Assembly (NCBI RefSeq): GCF_014646215.1
Contig: NZ_BMNA01000004.1
Span: forward strand, 266,243 to 330,242
From: Nakamurella endophytica
GTDB taxonomy: Bacteria > Actinomycetota > Actinomycetes > Mycobacteriales > Nakamurellaceae
Direction: 5' to 3'
DNA length: 64,000 bases
The position numbers were made by a program, and so were the translations under genes. The notes below the pieces were generated by a model, which ran no database searches, had not been told where the DNA came from, and saw only the letters and a program-made list of their open reading frames with translations. Within the stretch, counting starts at the first letter, position 1, and each line of letters begins with the position of its first letter. Below are positions 37,442-46,537 of this stretch, in pieces.

Positions 37442-38269
37442 TCACGACCCGACGGGCGACCGGACGGCTCGGGTGGCGGCGGCCCGGGCGGCCAGACCGT
37501 CCGGGGCCGGGTAGTCGACGGCGACCAGCGTCAGGCCGCGGGCGGGTGCGACGGTGATCTCCGCCGTGCGCAGCCCGGCCGCCAGCAGCGCGGCCGGGCG
37601 CTCGACCGGGGCCCGGCCGGACCCGACGGCCAGCAGGGCACCCACCAGCGCCCGCACCATCGAGTGGCAGAAGGCGTCGGCCGAGACGTGCAGCACCACC
37701 TCGTCCGGCGCACCGGTGACGACGTCCAGCCGCTGCAGGTCCCGGACGGTGGTCGCGCCGGGCCGCGGCCGGCAGTAGGCGGCGAAGTCGTGCAACCCCG
37801 TCAACGCTGCGGCCGCGCGCTGCATGAGCGCCGCGTCCAGCGGCCGGCGGTACGCCAGCACGTCGGCCCTGGCCAGCGGGTCGACGCCCCACTCGGCCGT
37901 CGACACCCGGTAGCGGTAGTGCCGGCGCAGCGCGGAGAACCGGGCGTCGAAGCCGTCCGGCGCCGCGGTGACGGCCCGGACGCGGACGTCCGGCGGCAAC
38001 AAACCGGACAGCCGCCGCAGCAGTCCGAGCAGGCCGGCGGACTCCTCCGCCGGCCGGTCCCGCGGCGTCAGGCCGGGTAGCAGGTCCGACGGCACGTCGA
38101 CGTGCGCCACCTGGCCGGTCGCGTGCACGCCGGCGTCGGTGCGGCCGGCCACGACCATCGGTACCGGCCGGCGCACCACCAGCTCGAGCGCGTCACCGAG
38201 CAGGCCGGCGACGGTGCGCCGGCCCGGCTGCACCGCCCAGCCGGCGAAGTCCGTGCCGTCGTAGGACAC
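37442..38269 (-). CDS. truA: tRNA pseudouridine(38-40) synthase TruA
   Basis: At least 275 residues. YDGTDFAGWAVQPG, the catalytic Asp in GRTDAGVHATGQVAH, FSALRRHYRYRV and the C-terminal FCHSMVRALVGAL are all TruA motifs. It modifies the anticodon arm at positions 38-40. The first ATG/GTG/TTG in frame is the GTG at 38269, but the residues encoded just upstream (TRLRLDV) match the first beta strand of TruA. The true start may therefore be a CTG at 38275 or 38281 or another unusual codon. It is downstream of rplQ, its usual neighbour. Confidence 0.93.
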   Translation of the reverse strand: MSYDGTDFAGWAVQPGRRTVAGLLGDALELVVRRPVPMVVAGRTDAGVHATGQVAHVDVPSDLLPGLTPRDRPAEESAGLLGLLRRLSGLLPPDVRVRAVTAAPDGFDARFSALRRHYRYRVSTAEWGVDPLARADVLAYRRPLDAALMQRAAAALTGLHDFAAYCRPRPGATTVRDLQRLDVVTGAPDEVVLHVSADAFCHSMVRALVGALLAVGSGRAPVERPAALLAAGLRTAEITVAPARGLTLVAVDYPAPDGLAARAAATRAVRSPVGS

Positions 38270-38449
38270 GTCCAGCCGCAGCCGCGTGCACCCGGGTGGG
38301 ACGGCCGACGTCCGGACGCCCGCCGCCCCGTGGTGCGGAGACGACGGATCCCGGCCCGCAGCGACCGTGGTCTGCTGCGGAGCCGGGATCGGCGGTGCGT
38401 CGATGTCGGTCGGCGGGTCGTGGTCCGCGCGGGCGCGGACCGGCGGCCG

Positions 38450-39274
38450 TCAGGCCCGCGAGGTCCCGGCGGTGTCGTCGCCCTCGGCCTGCGCCTCGGT
38501 GCCGGCCTGCTCGGTCTGCGCCGACGTGGTGTCCTCGGCCGGGGTCTCCCCCGCCTCGGTGGCGGTGCCCTCGGCGTCGACCGCGGGACCCTCCTCGACC
38601 GGCGCGGCGGTGCTGGCAGCCGGGGTGCTGGCAGCCGGGGTGCTGGCGACCGGGATCGCCGGGGCGGCCGGCACGGCGGCGGCCGCGGTGTCGCCCGCGG
38701 TGTCGTCGCCCTCGGCCTGCGCCTCGGTACCGGCCTGCTCGACCTGGGCCGACGTGGTGTCCTCGGCGGGGGTCTCCCCCGCCTCGGTGGCGGTGGTCGA
38801 GGCCGGCGCCACCAGCGGCGCGGCGACCGCGGCCGTGGCCGGGGTGCTGCCGGTGCGCGCGGAGGACCGGGTCCGGGCCGCACGGCGGGCCGTCCGGGTC
38901 GCCGCGGCGGAGACGGTCTCCTCGGCGATGAGCTCGATCAGCGCCATGGGTGCGTTGTCGCCCTTGCGCGGCGCGGTCTTGATGATCCGGGTGTAGCCGC
39001 CCTCGCGGGTGGCGAACGACGGGCCGATCTCCGCGAACAGCTTGTGCAGCACATCCTTGTCACGGATGACCTTGAGCACCTCCCGCCGGGAGTGCAGCGT
39101 GCCGCGCTTGGCCGAGGTGATCAGCTTCTCGGCGAACGGACGCAGCCGCTTGGCCTTGGCCTCCGTCGTGGTGATCCGGCCGTGCTCGAACAGCGACTGG
39201 GCCAGGTTGGCCATGATCAGCCGCTCGTGCGCCGGCGACCCGCCGAGTCGGGGACCCTTGGTGGGCGTGGGCAT
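38450..39274 (-). CDS. rplQ: 50S ribosomal protein L17 with a long repetitive C-terminal tail
   Basis: Residues 1-120 are a normal L17 ([36 protein letters not shown]). The protein then continues for about 154 residues, giving 274 in total against about 120-200 in other bacteria. The tail is acidic and Ala/Thr/Glu-rich and contains a 34-residue block (161-194) repeated at 237-270 with one change. The ATG at 39274 is preceded by AAGGAG. It follows rpoA as usual. The tail should be disordered on the ribosome surface; its function is unknown. Confidence 0.96.
   Translation of the reverse strand: MPTPTKGPRLGGSPAHERLIMANLAQSLFEHGRITTTEAKAKRLRPFAEKLITSAKRGTLHSRREVLKVIRDKDVLHKLFAEIGPSFATREGGYTRIIKTAPRKGDNAPMALIELIAEETVSAAATRTARRAARTRSSARTGSTPATAAVAAPLVAPASTTATEAGETPAEDTTSAQVEQAGTEAQAEGDDTAGDTAAAAVPAAPAIPVASTPAASTPAASTAAPVEEGPAVDAEGTATEAGETPAEDTTSAQTEQAGTEAQAEGDDTAGTSRA
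38470..38795. repeat. 98-bp direct repeat within rplQ
   Basis: The segments 38470-38567 and 38698-38795 are near-identical, spaced 228 bases start to start. They encode the duplicated 34-residue block of the L17 tail. Between them at about 38610-38655 lies a smaller tandem 15-bp repeat (GGTGCTGGCAGCCGG type). Confidence 0.88.
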
Positions 39275-39405
39275 CTGCTGCTCCTTGCGGTGGTGATGTC
39301 TGGTGGTCCGCCGCCGGTGCGGCCGGGCGGCCTGGGAGGGTGCCCGGCCGGAGGCCGGACAGGTCCGCCGGCGCGCCGCCTGGACGGTGCACCGGCGGAC
39401 CGGGG

Positions 39406-40476
39406 TCAGATCTGCTCGGTCTCGGCGTAGTCCTCGTCGGTGCCCGACGAGAACCCGGAGAACGTGCTGCTGGAGTCGTCCCCCTCGCTCCAGTCGTTGT
39501 CGCCGTAGGCCTGCGCGGCGGCCACCGGGTCGAAGCCGGCCGGCGAGTCCTTCAGCGACAGGCCCAGGCCGTGCAGCTTGACCTTGACCTCGTCGATCGA
39601 CTTCTGCCCGAAGTTGCGGATGTCGAGCAGGTCGGCCTCGGTGCGCGAGACGAGCTCGCCCACGGTGTGGATGCCCTCGCGCTTGAGGCAGTTGTAGGAG
39701 CGGACGGTCAGGTCCATCTCCTCGATCGGCAGCGCGAACGCGGCGATGTGGTCGGCCTCGGCCGGGCTCGGCCCGATCTCGATGCCCTCGGCCTCGGAGT
39801 TCAGCTCGCGGGCGAGACCGAACAGCTCGACCAGGGTGGTGCCGGCGGACGCCACCGCGTCGCGCGGGGTGATCGACGGCTTGGTCTCGACGTCCAGCAC
39901 CAGGCGGTCGAAGTCCGTGCGCTGCTCGACACGGGTCGCCTCGACGCGGTAGGTGACCTTGAGGACCGGCGAGTAGATCGAGTCGACCGGGATGCGGCCG
40001 ATCTCGGCGCCGACGACCTTGTTCGGGGCGGCCGGGACGTAGCCGCGGCCGCGCTCGACGACCAGCTCGATCTCGAGCTTGCCCTTCTTGGTCAGGGTGG
40101 CCAGCGCGAGGTCGGGGTTGTGCACCTCCACGCCGGCGGGCGGGGCGATGTCGGCCGCGGTGACCGGGCCAGGGCCCTGCTTGCGCAGGTACATCGTCAC
40201 GGGCTCGTCGTCCTCGGACGAGACCACGAGCTCCTTGAGGTTCAGGATGAGCTCGGTGACGTCCTCCTTGACGCCCGGCACGGTGGTGAACTCGTGCAGC
40301 ACGCCGTCGATGCGGATGCTGGTGACGCTCGCGCCGGGGATGGAGGACAGCAGGGTGCGCCGGAGCGAGTTGCCCAGCGTGTAGCCGAAACCGGGCTCGA
40401 GCGGCTCGATGACGAACCGGGAGCGGGTCGGGGTCAGCGGTTCCTCGGTGAGGACGGGACGCTGCGAGATGAGCAC
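39406..40476 (-). CDS. rpoA: DNA-directed RNA polymerase subunit alpha
   Basis: A 356-residue alpha subunit. The N-terminal dimerisation domain has [19 protein letters not shown]; the C-terminal domain has [21 protein letters not shown] and [18 protein letters not shown], which contacts promoters and activators. An acidic Ser/Asp/Glu tail ends the protein. The GTG at 40476 has AGAGG seven bases upstream. It lies 225 bases from rpsD, a longer gap than usual. Confidence 0.98.
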   Translation of the reverse strand: MLISQRPVLTEEPLTPTRSRFVIEPLEPGFGYTLGNSLRRTLLSSIPGASVTSIRIDGVLHEFTTVPGVKEDVTELILNLKELVVSSEDDEPVTMYLRKQGPGPVTAADIAPPAGVEVHNPDLALATLTKKGKLEIELVVERGRGYVPAAPNKVVGAEIGRIPVDSIYSPVLKVTYRVEATRVEQRTDFDRLVLDVETKPSITPRDAVASAGTTLVELFGLARELNSEAEGIEIGPSPAEADHIAAFALPIEEMDLTVRSYNCLKREGIHTVGELVSRTEADLLDIRNFGQKSIDEVKVKLHGLGLSLKDSPAGFDPVAAAQAYGDNDWSEGDDSSSTFSGFSSGTDEDYAETEQI

Positions 40477-40628
40477 GGGGTACCTCTTTCGGACAGGTGG
40501 CGACCGCCATATGACGCCACACGGGGTACTGCTGCCGGTCGCCGCACGGTGACGACGACCGGGTGCTGCCGCGACCGCCGGGGAGCCGGCCGGTCGGGTG
40601 TCCCGCGGACCCGGCGGAGCCCGGCCCC

Positions 40629-40661
40629 GCGCGCCGCACCGGAGTGTCCGGGGTGGCGCGC
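40629..40661 (-). terminator. hairpin in the rpsD-rpoA spacer
   Basis: GCGCGCC (40629-40635) pairs with GGCGCGC (40655-40661), extended imperfectly by CACC/GGTG. It could be a processing or attenuation site between rpsD and rpoA. Confidence 0.35.
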
Positions 40662-40701
40662 GGGTGACCGGGATGCCGCCGTGGTCAGCGGGCCGGGCAG
40701 G

Positions 40702-41307
40702 TCACTTCGAGTAGTACTCGACGATCAGCTGCTCGGTGATCTGGGAGTCGATCTGCTGCCGGACCGGGAGCTGGTGCACCAGGATCTGCAGCGAGTTCGG
40801 GACCACCTGGATCCACGCGGGGACGGGACGGTCGCCGAACGTCTGGCGGGCCAGCTCGAACGGGAACGTCTCGACCGACTGCTTGCGGACGGTGATGATG
40901 TCGTACTGCTCGACCCGGTAGGACGGCACGTCCACGCGCTGGCCGTTGACCTCGAAGTGGCCGTGGGTGACCAGCTGCCGGGCCGCCCGCCGGGTGCGGG
41001 CCAGGCCCGCGCGGTAGACGACGTTGTCGAGCCGGGACTCGAGGATCTGCAGCAGGGTCTCGCCGGTCTTGCCGGGACGGGACGCCGCCTCCTTGTAGTA
41101 CCGGGCGAACTGCTTCTCCATGACGCCGTAGGTGAAGCGGGCCTTCTGCTTCTCCTGCAGCTGCGTCAGGTACTCCTTCTCCTTGGTCCGCGCACGGCCG
41201 TGCTGGCCGGGCGGGAAGGGACGGCGCTCGAACGCGACGTCGCCGCCGACCAGGTCGGTCTTCAGACGCCGGGAGATCTTGGTGACAGGTCCGGTGTATC
41301 TCGCCAT
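40702..41307 (-). CDS. rpsD: 30S ribosomal protein S4
   Basis: A 201-residue S4 with MARYTGPVTKISRRLKTDLVG, the S4 RNA-binding domain (LESRLDNVVYRAGLARTRRAARQLVTHGHFEVNGQ) and the EYYSK end. It starts 30S assembly and in E. coli represses the alpha operon. This is the zinc-free form: the N-terminus lacks the four cysteines. The gene follows rpsK by 19 bases. Confidence 0.98.
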   Translation of the reverse strand: MARYTGPVTKISRRLKTDLVGGDVAFERRPFPPGQHGRARTKEKEYLTQLQEKQKARFTYGVMEKQFARYYKEAASRPGKTGETLLQILESRLDNVVYRAGLARTRRAARQLVTHGHFEVNGQRVDVPSYRVEQYDIITVRKQSVETFPFELARQTFGDRPVPAWIQVVPNSLQILVHQLPVRQQIDSQITEQLIVEYYSK

Positions 41308-41326
41308 TTCTCTTCTCCTCCCGGTG

Positions 41327-41737
41327 TCAGACCCGGCGCCGCTTGGGCGGCCGGGTGCCGTTGTGGGCCTGCGGGGTGATGTCGGCGATCGCCCCGACCT
41401 CGAGGCCGGCGGCCTGCAGGGAACGGATCGCGGTCTCGCGGCCCGAGCCCGGGCCCTTGACGAACACGTCGACCTTGCGCATGCCGTGCTCGATCGCCTT
41501 GCGGGCCGCGTTCTCGGCGGCCATCTGCGCGGCGAACGGGGTCGACTTGCGCGACCCCTTGAAGCCGACGTGGCCGGCGGACGCCCAGGAGATCACGGCA
41601 CCCGTCGGGTCGGTGATGGAGACGATGGTGTTGTTGAACGTGCTCTTGATGTGCGCGTGGCCGTGGGAGACGTTCTTCTTCTCCTTGCGGCGGACCTTCT
41701 TGACGGCCGCGCCGCCCTGGCGGGTCTTCGGGGGCAT
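41327..41737 (-). CDS. rpsK: 30S ribosomal protein S11
   Basis: A 136-residue S11: [40 protein letters not shown] and the end [11 protein letters not shown], where the Asn-Gly site is often converted to isoaspartate. It lies on the 30S platform. It is separated by 6 bases from rpsM and 19 from rpsD. Confidence 0.98.
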   Translation of the reverse strand: MPPKTRQGGAAVKKVRRKEKKNVSHGHAHIKSTFNNTIVSITDPTGAVISWASAGHVGFKGSRKSTPFAAQMAAENAARKAIEHGMRKVDVFVKGPGSGRETAIRSLQAAGLEVGAIADITPQAHNGTRPPKRRRV

Positions 41738-41743
41738 GGCGGA

Positions 41744-42121
41744 TTACCTGGCCTTCTTCTTGCCGGCGATGGTCTTCTTGGGGCCCTTGCGGGTGCGGGC
41801 GTTGGTCTTGGTCCGCTGCCCGCGCACGGGCAGGTGCCGGCGGTGGCGCAGGCCCTGGTAGGACCCGATCTCCATCTTCCGGCGGATGTCGGACTGCACC
41901 TCGCGGCGCAGGTCACCCTCGACCTTGATCTCCGCGGCGTCGATGGCGTCGCGCAGGGCGAGCACGTCGTCGTCGGTCAGATCCCTGGATCGCAGGTCCG
42001 GGCTGATCCCGGTGGCCTTCAGGAGCTCCGCCGCACGCGTGCGGCCGATCCCGTAGATGTAGGTCAGTGCGACCTCCATCCGCTTGTCGCGGGGGAGATC
42101 CACACCGGACAGTCGTGCCAT
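41744..42121 (-). CDS. rpsM: 30S ribosomal protein S13
   Basis: A 125-residue S13: [55 protein letters not shown] and a basic tail. It contacts the 50S subunit and tRNA in the P site. It heads the rpsM-rpsK-rpsD-rpoA-rplQ series, about 200 bases after rpmJ. Confidence 0.98.
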   Translation of the reverse strand: MARLSGVDLPRDKRMEVALTYIYGIGRTRAAELLKATGISPDLRSRDLTDDDVLALRDAIDAAEIKVEGDLRREVQSDIRRKMEIGSYQGLRHRRHLPVRGQRTKTNARTRKGPKKTIAGKKKAR

Positions 42122-42214
42122 CAGGCGCGTCCTCGTCTCGTCGTGTCACAGGTGTCGGACGCGTCCCGTCCCCCACCCGCGGGCGAGGGCCCCGGCCTGT
42201 GGTCCGGGGGTGGA

Positions 42215-42233
42215 CCCGGCCTCACGGGCCGGG
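42215..42233 (-). terminator. hairpin between rpmJ and rpsM
   Basis: CCCGGCC and GGCCGGG form a 7-bp stem with a 5-base loop in the 196-base spacer. It may be a weak terminator or a leader element for rpsM. Confidence 0.4.
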
Positions 42234-42317
42234 ATGGTGACGCGCTGTTCTCGTGGTGCCGCCCCGCGGTGTGGTGCGGTGCGGCGGTCGCGGCGCGGTG
42301 GCCGCGGACGCCCGGGG

Positions 42318-42431
42318 TCAGCCCTGGCGCTGCTTGTGGCGCACGTTCTCGCAGATGACCATGACGCGGCCGTGGCGACGGATCACCTTGCACTTGTCAC
42401 AGATCGGCTTGACGCTCGGCTGGACCTTCAC
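42318..42431 (-). CDS. rpmJ: 50S ribosomal protein L36 (zinc-binding form)
   Basis: A 37-residue protein with [18 protein letters not shown] and [13 protein letters not shown]. The C11, C14, C27 and H32 set binds zinc, so this is the C+ form used in zinc-replete cells. The start is a GTG at 42431. It lies between infA and rpsM, its normal place. Confidence 0.96.
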   Translation of the reverse strand: MKVQPSVKPICDKCKVIRRHGRVMVICENVRHKQRQG

Positions 42432-42499
42432 GTCCGTGCCTCTTTCTCTCCCTGACCCGCCGGATGACGGGTCACGCGCACCGGTCGGGTGCGCTCCCT

Positions 42500-42522
42500 A
42501 CCGGTCCCCGGTCGGGGCCGGT
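42500..42522 (-). terminator. hairpin between infA and rpmJ
   Basis: ACCGGTCCCC pairs with GGGGCCGGT around a GGTC loop, with one bulged base. It lies about 107 bases after the infA stop and may attenuate transcription into rpmJ. Confidence 0.45.
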
Positions 42523-42574
42523 CGAAGCCGGGCCATCCGGGCCCGGCCCCACCCCCGAGGCGGGGGCGGATTTC

Positions 42575-42608
42575 GGTGGTGCGGTGGTGCGGTGGTGCGC
42601 GGTGGTGC
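42575..42608. repeat. 8-bp tandem repeats downstream of infA
   Basis: GGTGGTGC occurs three times in tandem (42575-42598) and once more after two bases (42601-42608). The block is non-coding and lies just after the infA stop codon. Confidence 0.8.
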
Positions 42609-42629
42609 CGGTGCGGCTGCCGGACCGGC

Positions 42630-42851
42630 CTACTTGTAGCGGTAGACGATCCGGCCGCGGGACAGGTCGTAGGGCGACAGCTCGACGACCACGCGGTCCT
42701 CCGGGAGGATGCGGATGTAGTGCTGCCGCATCTTGCCGCTGATGTGCGCGAGCACGCGGTGCCCGTTCTCCAACTCCACCCGGAACATGGCGTTGGGGAG
42801 CGGTTCGACCACGCGGCCCTCGACCTCGATGGCCCCGTCCTTCTTGCCCAT
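42630..42851 (-). CDS. infA: translation initiation factor IF-1
   Basis: A 73-residue OB-fold protein: [37 protein letters not shown] and [28 protein letters not shown]. It blocks the A site during initiation. AGGGG lies just upstream of the ATG at 42851. It has its own promoter about 195 bases upstream. Confidence 0.98.
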   Translation of the reverse strand: MGKKDGAIEVEGRVVEPLPNAMFRVELENGHRVLAHISGKMRQHYIRILPEDRVVVELSPYDLSRGRIVYRYK

Positions 42852-43044
42852 GCCCCTCCAGAGTCGTGTCGACAGGTACCGGTGCACCTGCTCCGACCAC
42901 GGCACCGGACACCGTCGACCGTGGTCGCGGTTTCCAGGGCTCGGCCACCAGGAGGATCCGCGCGGGACGCGGCTCCGACGGCGGGCGGCACGCCGTCCGA
43001 ACCTGGACAGCACGCAGCGCCGGGCAGAAATGCACCGACCGTCT

Positions 43045-43073
43045 ACTGTACGCCGGGATGACGTCGGCTTCAA
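43045..43073 (-). promoter_or_regulatory. infA promoter
   Basis: TTGAAG (43073-43068) and TACAGT (43050-43045) on the minus strand are 17 bases apart, a near-consensus principal sigma promoter. The leader to infA is about 185 bases. The rest of the 376-base divergent gap to the PAP2 gene (42852-43227) shows no gene. Confidence 0.8.
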
Positions 43074-43227
43074 TTTCGCCCGGACGGCGGCAGGGTGCGG
43101 CGGCCGGATCCCGGCCGCGAGGCCCCGCTCCGCGCGGCGGCCGGACCCATGGTCACCCAGCGGACCCGTCGCGGCAAGGGCACGCGCCGGACCGGGCGGA
43201 CCGGCCGGTGCGGACGGGGGTGCCGCG

Positions 43228-44307
43228 GTGAACGCCTACGGCTACGTCTGGATCTCCTACGCCGTGGCGGCCGCCGTACTGGTCGCGCTGGGCGCCACGG
43301 TGCTGGTACGCCGCCGCCGCGGCGTGCCCGGTGCGGCCGAGGTGCTGGTGCTCCGCGGTCTGGTCCTCGGCGTGCTGGCGGTGGTGATCCTGCGGCTGGC
43401 CGACGCCGCCGAGGAGGACGACGGGCTGGCGTCCTACGACCGGCCGGTGTGGCACTGGGCCGTCGACCACCGCTCCCCCGCACTGACCGGGGCGTTCCGG
43501 GTGGTCACCACCGTCGGCAGCACGCTGGTCATGTCCGTGCTGGCGACGGTGGCGGTGGCCGTCCTGGCGGCGCGCCGGCGGTGGTGGGACGCCGGGCTGG
43601 TGGCCGTGGTCGGCGTCGGCGCCGCGCTGCTGGTCACCGTGGGCAAGCACGTGGTCGGCCGCACCCGGCCGCCGGTCGCCGAGCGCCTGGTCGTCGAGAC
43701 CAACCAGTCGTTCCCGTCGGGGCACGCGCTGGCGTCGGCGGCGGTGCTCGGCGTGCTGGTGGTGGTCCTCGGGCGGTGGTGGGCGCCGGCGACCCGGCTC
43801 GCCGCGACGGTCGCCGCCGTCCTCGCGGTGCTGCTCATCGGTGCCAGCCGGGTCTACCTGGGCGTGCACTGGGCGACGGACGTCCTCGGCGGCTGGCTCA
43901 CCGGGGCCGCGTGGCTCTTGCTGTGCTGCACGGTCCGGCTGGTCCTCGCCCGCCGCAGCGCGGTCGGGTTGCCCTCCGGCGGGACCACCCCGGCGGACGA
44001 TGCGCGCCCGCTGCCCGCCACGCTCCGGCCGGCCGCCGACGGGAGCCTGCAGCGCGACGGCGCCGACATAGCCCGGGGCGGGGAGCAGGCACGGCCGGCC
44101 GGCCGGGATCGGGCGTCGCGGGCCGGGAGCCGGCCGGCGGGGACCCCGGGCGCCCCGGCCGGACCGCCCGGTGCCGCCGGTGCTCGCGATGCGGGCCCTG
44201 CGGCGGATGCCTCCGTTGCGGCACCGCCGGGTGACGGGCCGGGTGCCACGCCGACCCGGGACGCCGGCGCAGCGCCGGTCCGCGAGGACGGCGCCGGCGC
44301 ACGGTGA
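43228..44307 (+). CDS. PAP2-family membrane phosphatase
   Basis: A 359-residue protein from the GTG at 43228. It has about six membrane helices and the full phosphatase signature: K140-x6-RP (KHVVGRTRP), PSGH at 163-166 and [12 protein letters not shown] (207-218). Such enzymes remove phosphate from undecaprenyl pyrophosphate or phosphatidic acid on the outer face of the membrane. The last 110 residues after the final helix form an Ala/Gly/Pro/Arg-rich disordered tail. It interrupts the ribosomal gene series on the opposite strand. Confidence 0.92.
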   Translation: MNAYGYVWISYAVAAAVLVALGATVLVRRRRGVPGAAEVLVLRGLVLGVLAVVILRLADAAEEDDGLASYDRPVWHWAVDHRSPALTGAFRVVTTVGSTLVMSVLATVAVAVLAARRRWWDAGLVAVVGVGAALLVTVGKHVVGRTRPPVAERLVVETNQSFPSGHALASAAVLGVLVVVLGRWWAPATRLAATVAAVLAVLLIGASRVYLGVHWATDVLGGWLTGAAWLLLCCTVRLVLARRSAVGLPSGGTTPADDARPLPATLRPAADGSLQRDGADIARGGEQARPAGRDRASRAGSRPAGTPGAPAGPPGAAGARDAGPAADASVAAPPGDGPGATPTRDAGAAPVREDGAGAR

Positions 44308-44311
44308 CCGG

Positions 44312-44713
44312 TCAGCCCTGCTGGTAGCCGCCCTGCTGGTACCCGGCCGGCTGGCCGTAGCCGAGCTCGGCCGCCGTCTGCCGGGCGCCGTCCGTCACCG
44401 GGACGGCGACGACGGCGGTGCCGTACGCGCAGATCTCGGTCCAGACATCGCCGATCTCGCTGGTGTCGAACCGCATGCCGACGATGGCGTTGCCGCCGCG
44501 GGCGCGCGCCGCCTCCAGCAGCCGGCCCATGGCCTCGTTGCGGCTGTCGCCGAGGTTCTTGGTCATGCCCTGCAGCTCGCCGCCGAACATGGCCTTGAAG
44601 CCGGCGCCCATCTGCGAGAACGCGTTGCGCGAGCGGACGGTGAGGCCGAACACCTCGCCGCAGACCCGCTGGATCTCCCAGCCGGGGAGGTCGTTCGTCG
44701 TCACTGCCAACAT
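44312..44713 (-). CDS. YbjQ-like (DUF74) protein
   Basis: A 133-residue protein with AGGAG eight bases before the ATG. TTNDLPGWEIQRVCGEVFGLTVRSRNAF, EAARARGGNAIVGMRFDTSEI and ICAYGTAVVAVPV match the YbjQ family, which forms pentamers and is sometimes called heavy-metal-binding. The C-terminus YGQPAGYQQGGYQQG is a Gln/Gly/Tyr-rich tag beyond the domain. Function unknown. It lies downstream of the GT87 gene on the same strand. Confidence 0.88.
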   Translation of the reverse strand: MLAVTTNDLPGWEIQRVCGEVFGLTVRSRNAFSQMGAGFKAMFGGELQGMTKNLGDSRNEAMGRLLEAARARGGNAIVGMRFDTSEIGDVWTEICAYGTAVVAVPVTDGARQTAAELGYGQPAGYQQGGYQQG

Positions 44714-44725
44714 CGGGGACTCCTG

Positions 44726-46534
44726 CTAGGTCGAAGGTGCCGCCGGCCCGCTGACCGGCTGCGGCCGGCGCTCCGGATCCGTCCCGGCACTGTCGGCGAG
44801 CTGATCGTGGCACGCGGTGACCGCGCTGTCCGGCGTTGTGCCGAGCTGGTGCCCCTTGCCGCGCGGGCCCGGAGTCCGGGCCCTGCCCGTCCCGTCCGCC
44901 GAGCTGTCCACCGCCCCGCCCGCCGGACCCTTCCGGCAGGTCGGGCGGCCGCTCGCCCACACCGGCCGCGGCGCCGCCTCGGCCCCGAGGAAGGCGACGA
45001 AGAGTCCCACCAGCAGCGCCGCTCGTCCCCACACGCCGATCATCAGGGCCTGCGCCGCCAGGGAGTCGTACACGCCGCTGGGCTTGCCCTGGTAGAGCAG
45101 GTACTGCCAGCGGAAGAAGCCCACGCCCATCGCGACGTCCGCGACGAGATAGGCCAGGATCCAGCCGGCCCGCACCCGCAGCAGCACGAAGAACGGCAGC
45201 AGCCACAGCACGTACTGCGGCGAGTGCACCTTGTTCAGCAGGAGGTAGGCGGCCAGCATCGCGGCGCCGACCTGCAGCCACGGGTAGGCGCCGACCCGGC
45301 GCGCCCGCCAGGCACCCCCCAGCAGCGCCAGCACCATGCCGACCGCGGTGCTCACCGTGGACAGCGTGCCGAGCTTGCCCTGCAGCGCCAGGTTGTCCGC
45401 GTTGCCGTCCGGGCGCGCGCCCCAGAACCAGATCGAGTTGGTCGTGACGTCGATCGGCCGGGACCACTGAAACCGGAACGAGGCCCACCAGCCGTCGAAC
45501 CCGGCGATCATGAACGGCAGGTTCGCCAGGGCGAAGACGGTGGCCGTGGTGAGCAGCACCCCGACCGCCCAGGTCCAGCGGACCTGCCGCTCCCCCGACC
45601 CGTCCAGCACGCTGCGCCGGGCCGGTGCCGTGGCCGGCAGCGCAGGCCTCCCGGGTGTCGAGCTGGCCGCGCCGGCGTCCGGGCCGTCCAGTCCGTCCGC
45701 GGCGGCCGGTGCCGGCACCCGGGTGCGCGCCGACCGCTCCGGCGCCAGTCCGGCGCCGACCCACAGCGCGATGGGGGCGGCGAACATCAACGGGTAGAAC
45801 TTCAGGGCGCCGCCCACGCCGAGCAGCACGGCGCAGCCCAGCAGCCGGAGTCCGGGGTGTCGCGACCGGTCCAGTCCGGACAGCAGCGCGAACGCGCCGA
45901 CCACCGCGGCGACGGCGAGCAGGTCCCAGTTCAGGTACGCGTACAGCACCAGCGGCGGCCCGAGCGCGTACCACCAGGCCCGGATCCCGGCCAGGCGGTG
46001 CAGCAGCACCGCCACCAGCAACCCGCACAGGGCGAGCACCGGGGCATTCCAGGCCAGGAACTCCGCGTCGTCGTGCGACGGCAGCGAGGTGAGCCAGATG
46101 ACCACGCCGGTGAGCACCGGGTACTCCAGCGTCCCGCCGGAGATCTGCCGGGTGACCGGGTCGTACGAGCCGTGCAGGTACGGGAACCGGTGCAGGTACA
46201 GCTCCCGACCGGTCCACAGGTACTGCAGGTCCGTGTAGCAGACGTCCCGGGTGATGCGCAGGGTGAGGTCCGGCTCGCTCTGACCGACGGCGGTGAACTC
46301 GGGACCCACGCAACGCTGCTTGTTGACGTACCCCAGGGTCAGCGTCAGACCGGTGAACAGCAGGGTGAGCACCAGCAGCGCCGCGGGCACCGCCCGGCGG
46401 ACGGGCGGCCGGTCAGCGCGCTCCCGGACACCTGGTGTGCCAGCGCCCGGGGGCACCCGGGTTCGCGGGGACGTGGCCGTGCCGGGTCCGCCGCGGCCGT
46501 CGTCCGTCCCGGCCGGCGGCCGCCCCGACGCCAC
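44726..46534 (-). CDS. GT87-like (DUF2029) polytopic mannosyltransferase-like protein
   Basis: A 602-residue membrane protein with about ten helices. The first extracytoplasmic loop has YTDLQYLWTGRELYLHRFPYL, the place of the catalytic Asp in polyprenyl-phosphate-mannose-dependent transferases. KFYPLMFAAPIAL and LLNKVHSPQYVLWLLPFFVLL are family segments. It probably adds mannose to a cell-envelope glycan. A Pro/Ala linker (about 275-320) interrupts the helices and a disordered tail follows. The GTG at 46534 begins three bases after the map stop, so it is coupled to map; such linkage is unusual. Confidence 0.85.
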   Translation of the reverse strand: MASGRPPAGTDDGRGGPGTATSPRTRVPPGAGTPGVRERADRPPVRRAVPAALLVLTLLFTGLTLTLGYVNKQRCVGPEFTAVGQSEPDLTLRITRDVCYTDLQYLWTGRELYLHRFPYLHGSYDPVTRQISGGTLEYPVLTGVVIWLTSLPSHDDAEFLAWNAPVLALCGLLVAVLLHRLAGIRAWWYALGPPLVLYAYLNWDLLAVAAVVGAFALLSGLDRSRHPGLRLLGCAVLLGVGGALKFYPLMFAAPIALWVGAGLAPERSARTRVPAPAAADGLDGPDAGAASSTPGRPALPATAPARRSVLDGSGERQVRWTWAVGVLLTTATVFALANLPFMIAGFDGWWASFRFQWSRPIDVTTNSIWFWGARPDGNADNLALQGKLGTLSTVSTAVGMVLALLGGAWRARRVGAYPWLQVGAAMLAAYLLLNKVHSPQYVLWLLPFFVLLRVRAGWILAYLVADVAMGVGFFRWQYLLYQGKPSGVYDSLAAQALMIGVWGRAALLVGLFVAFLGAEAAPRPVWASGRPTCRKGPAGGAVDSSADGTGRARTPGPRGKGHQLGTTPDSAVTACHDQLADSAGTDPERRPQPVSGPAAPST

Positions 46535-46537
46535 CCG

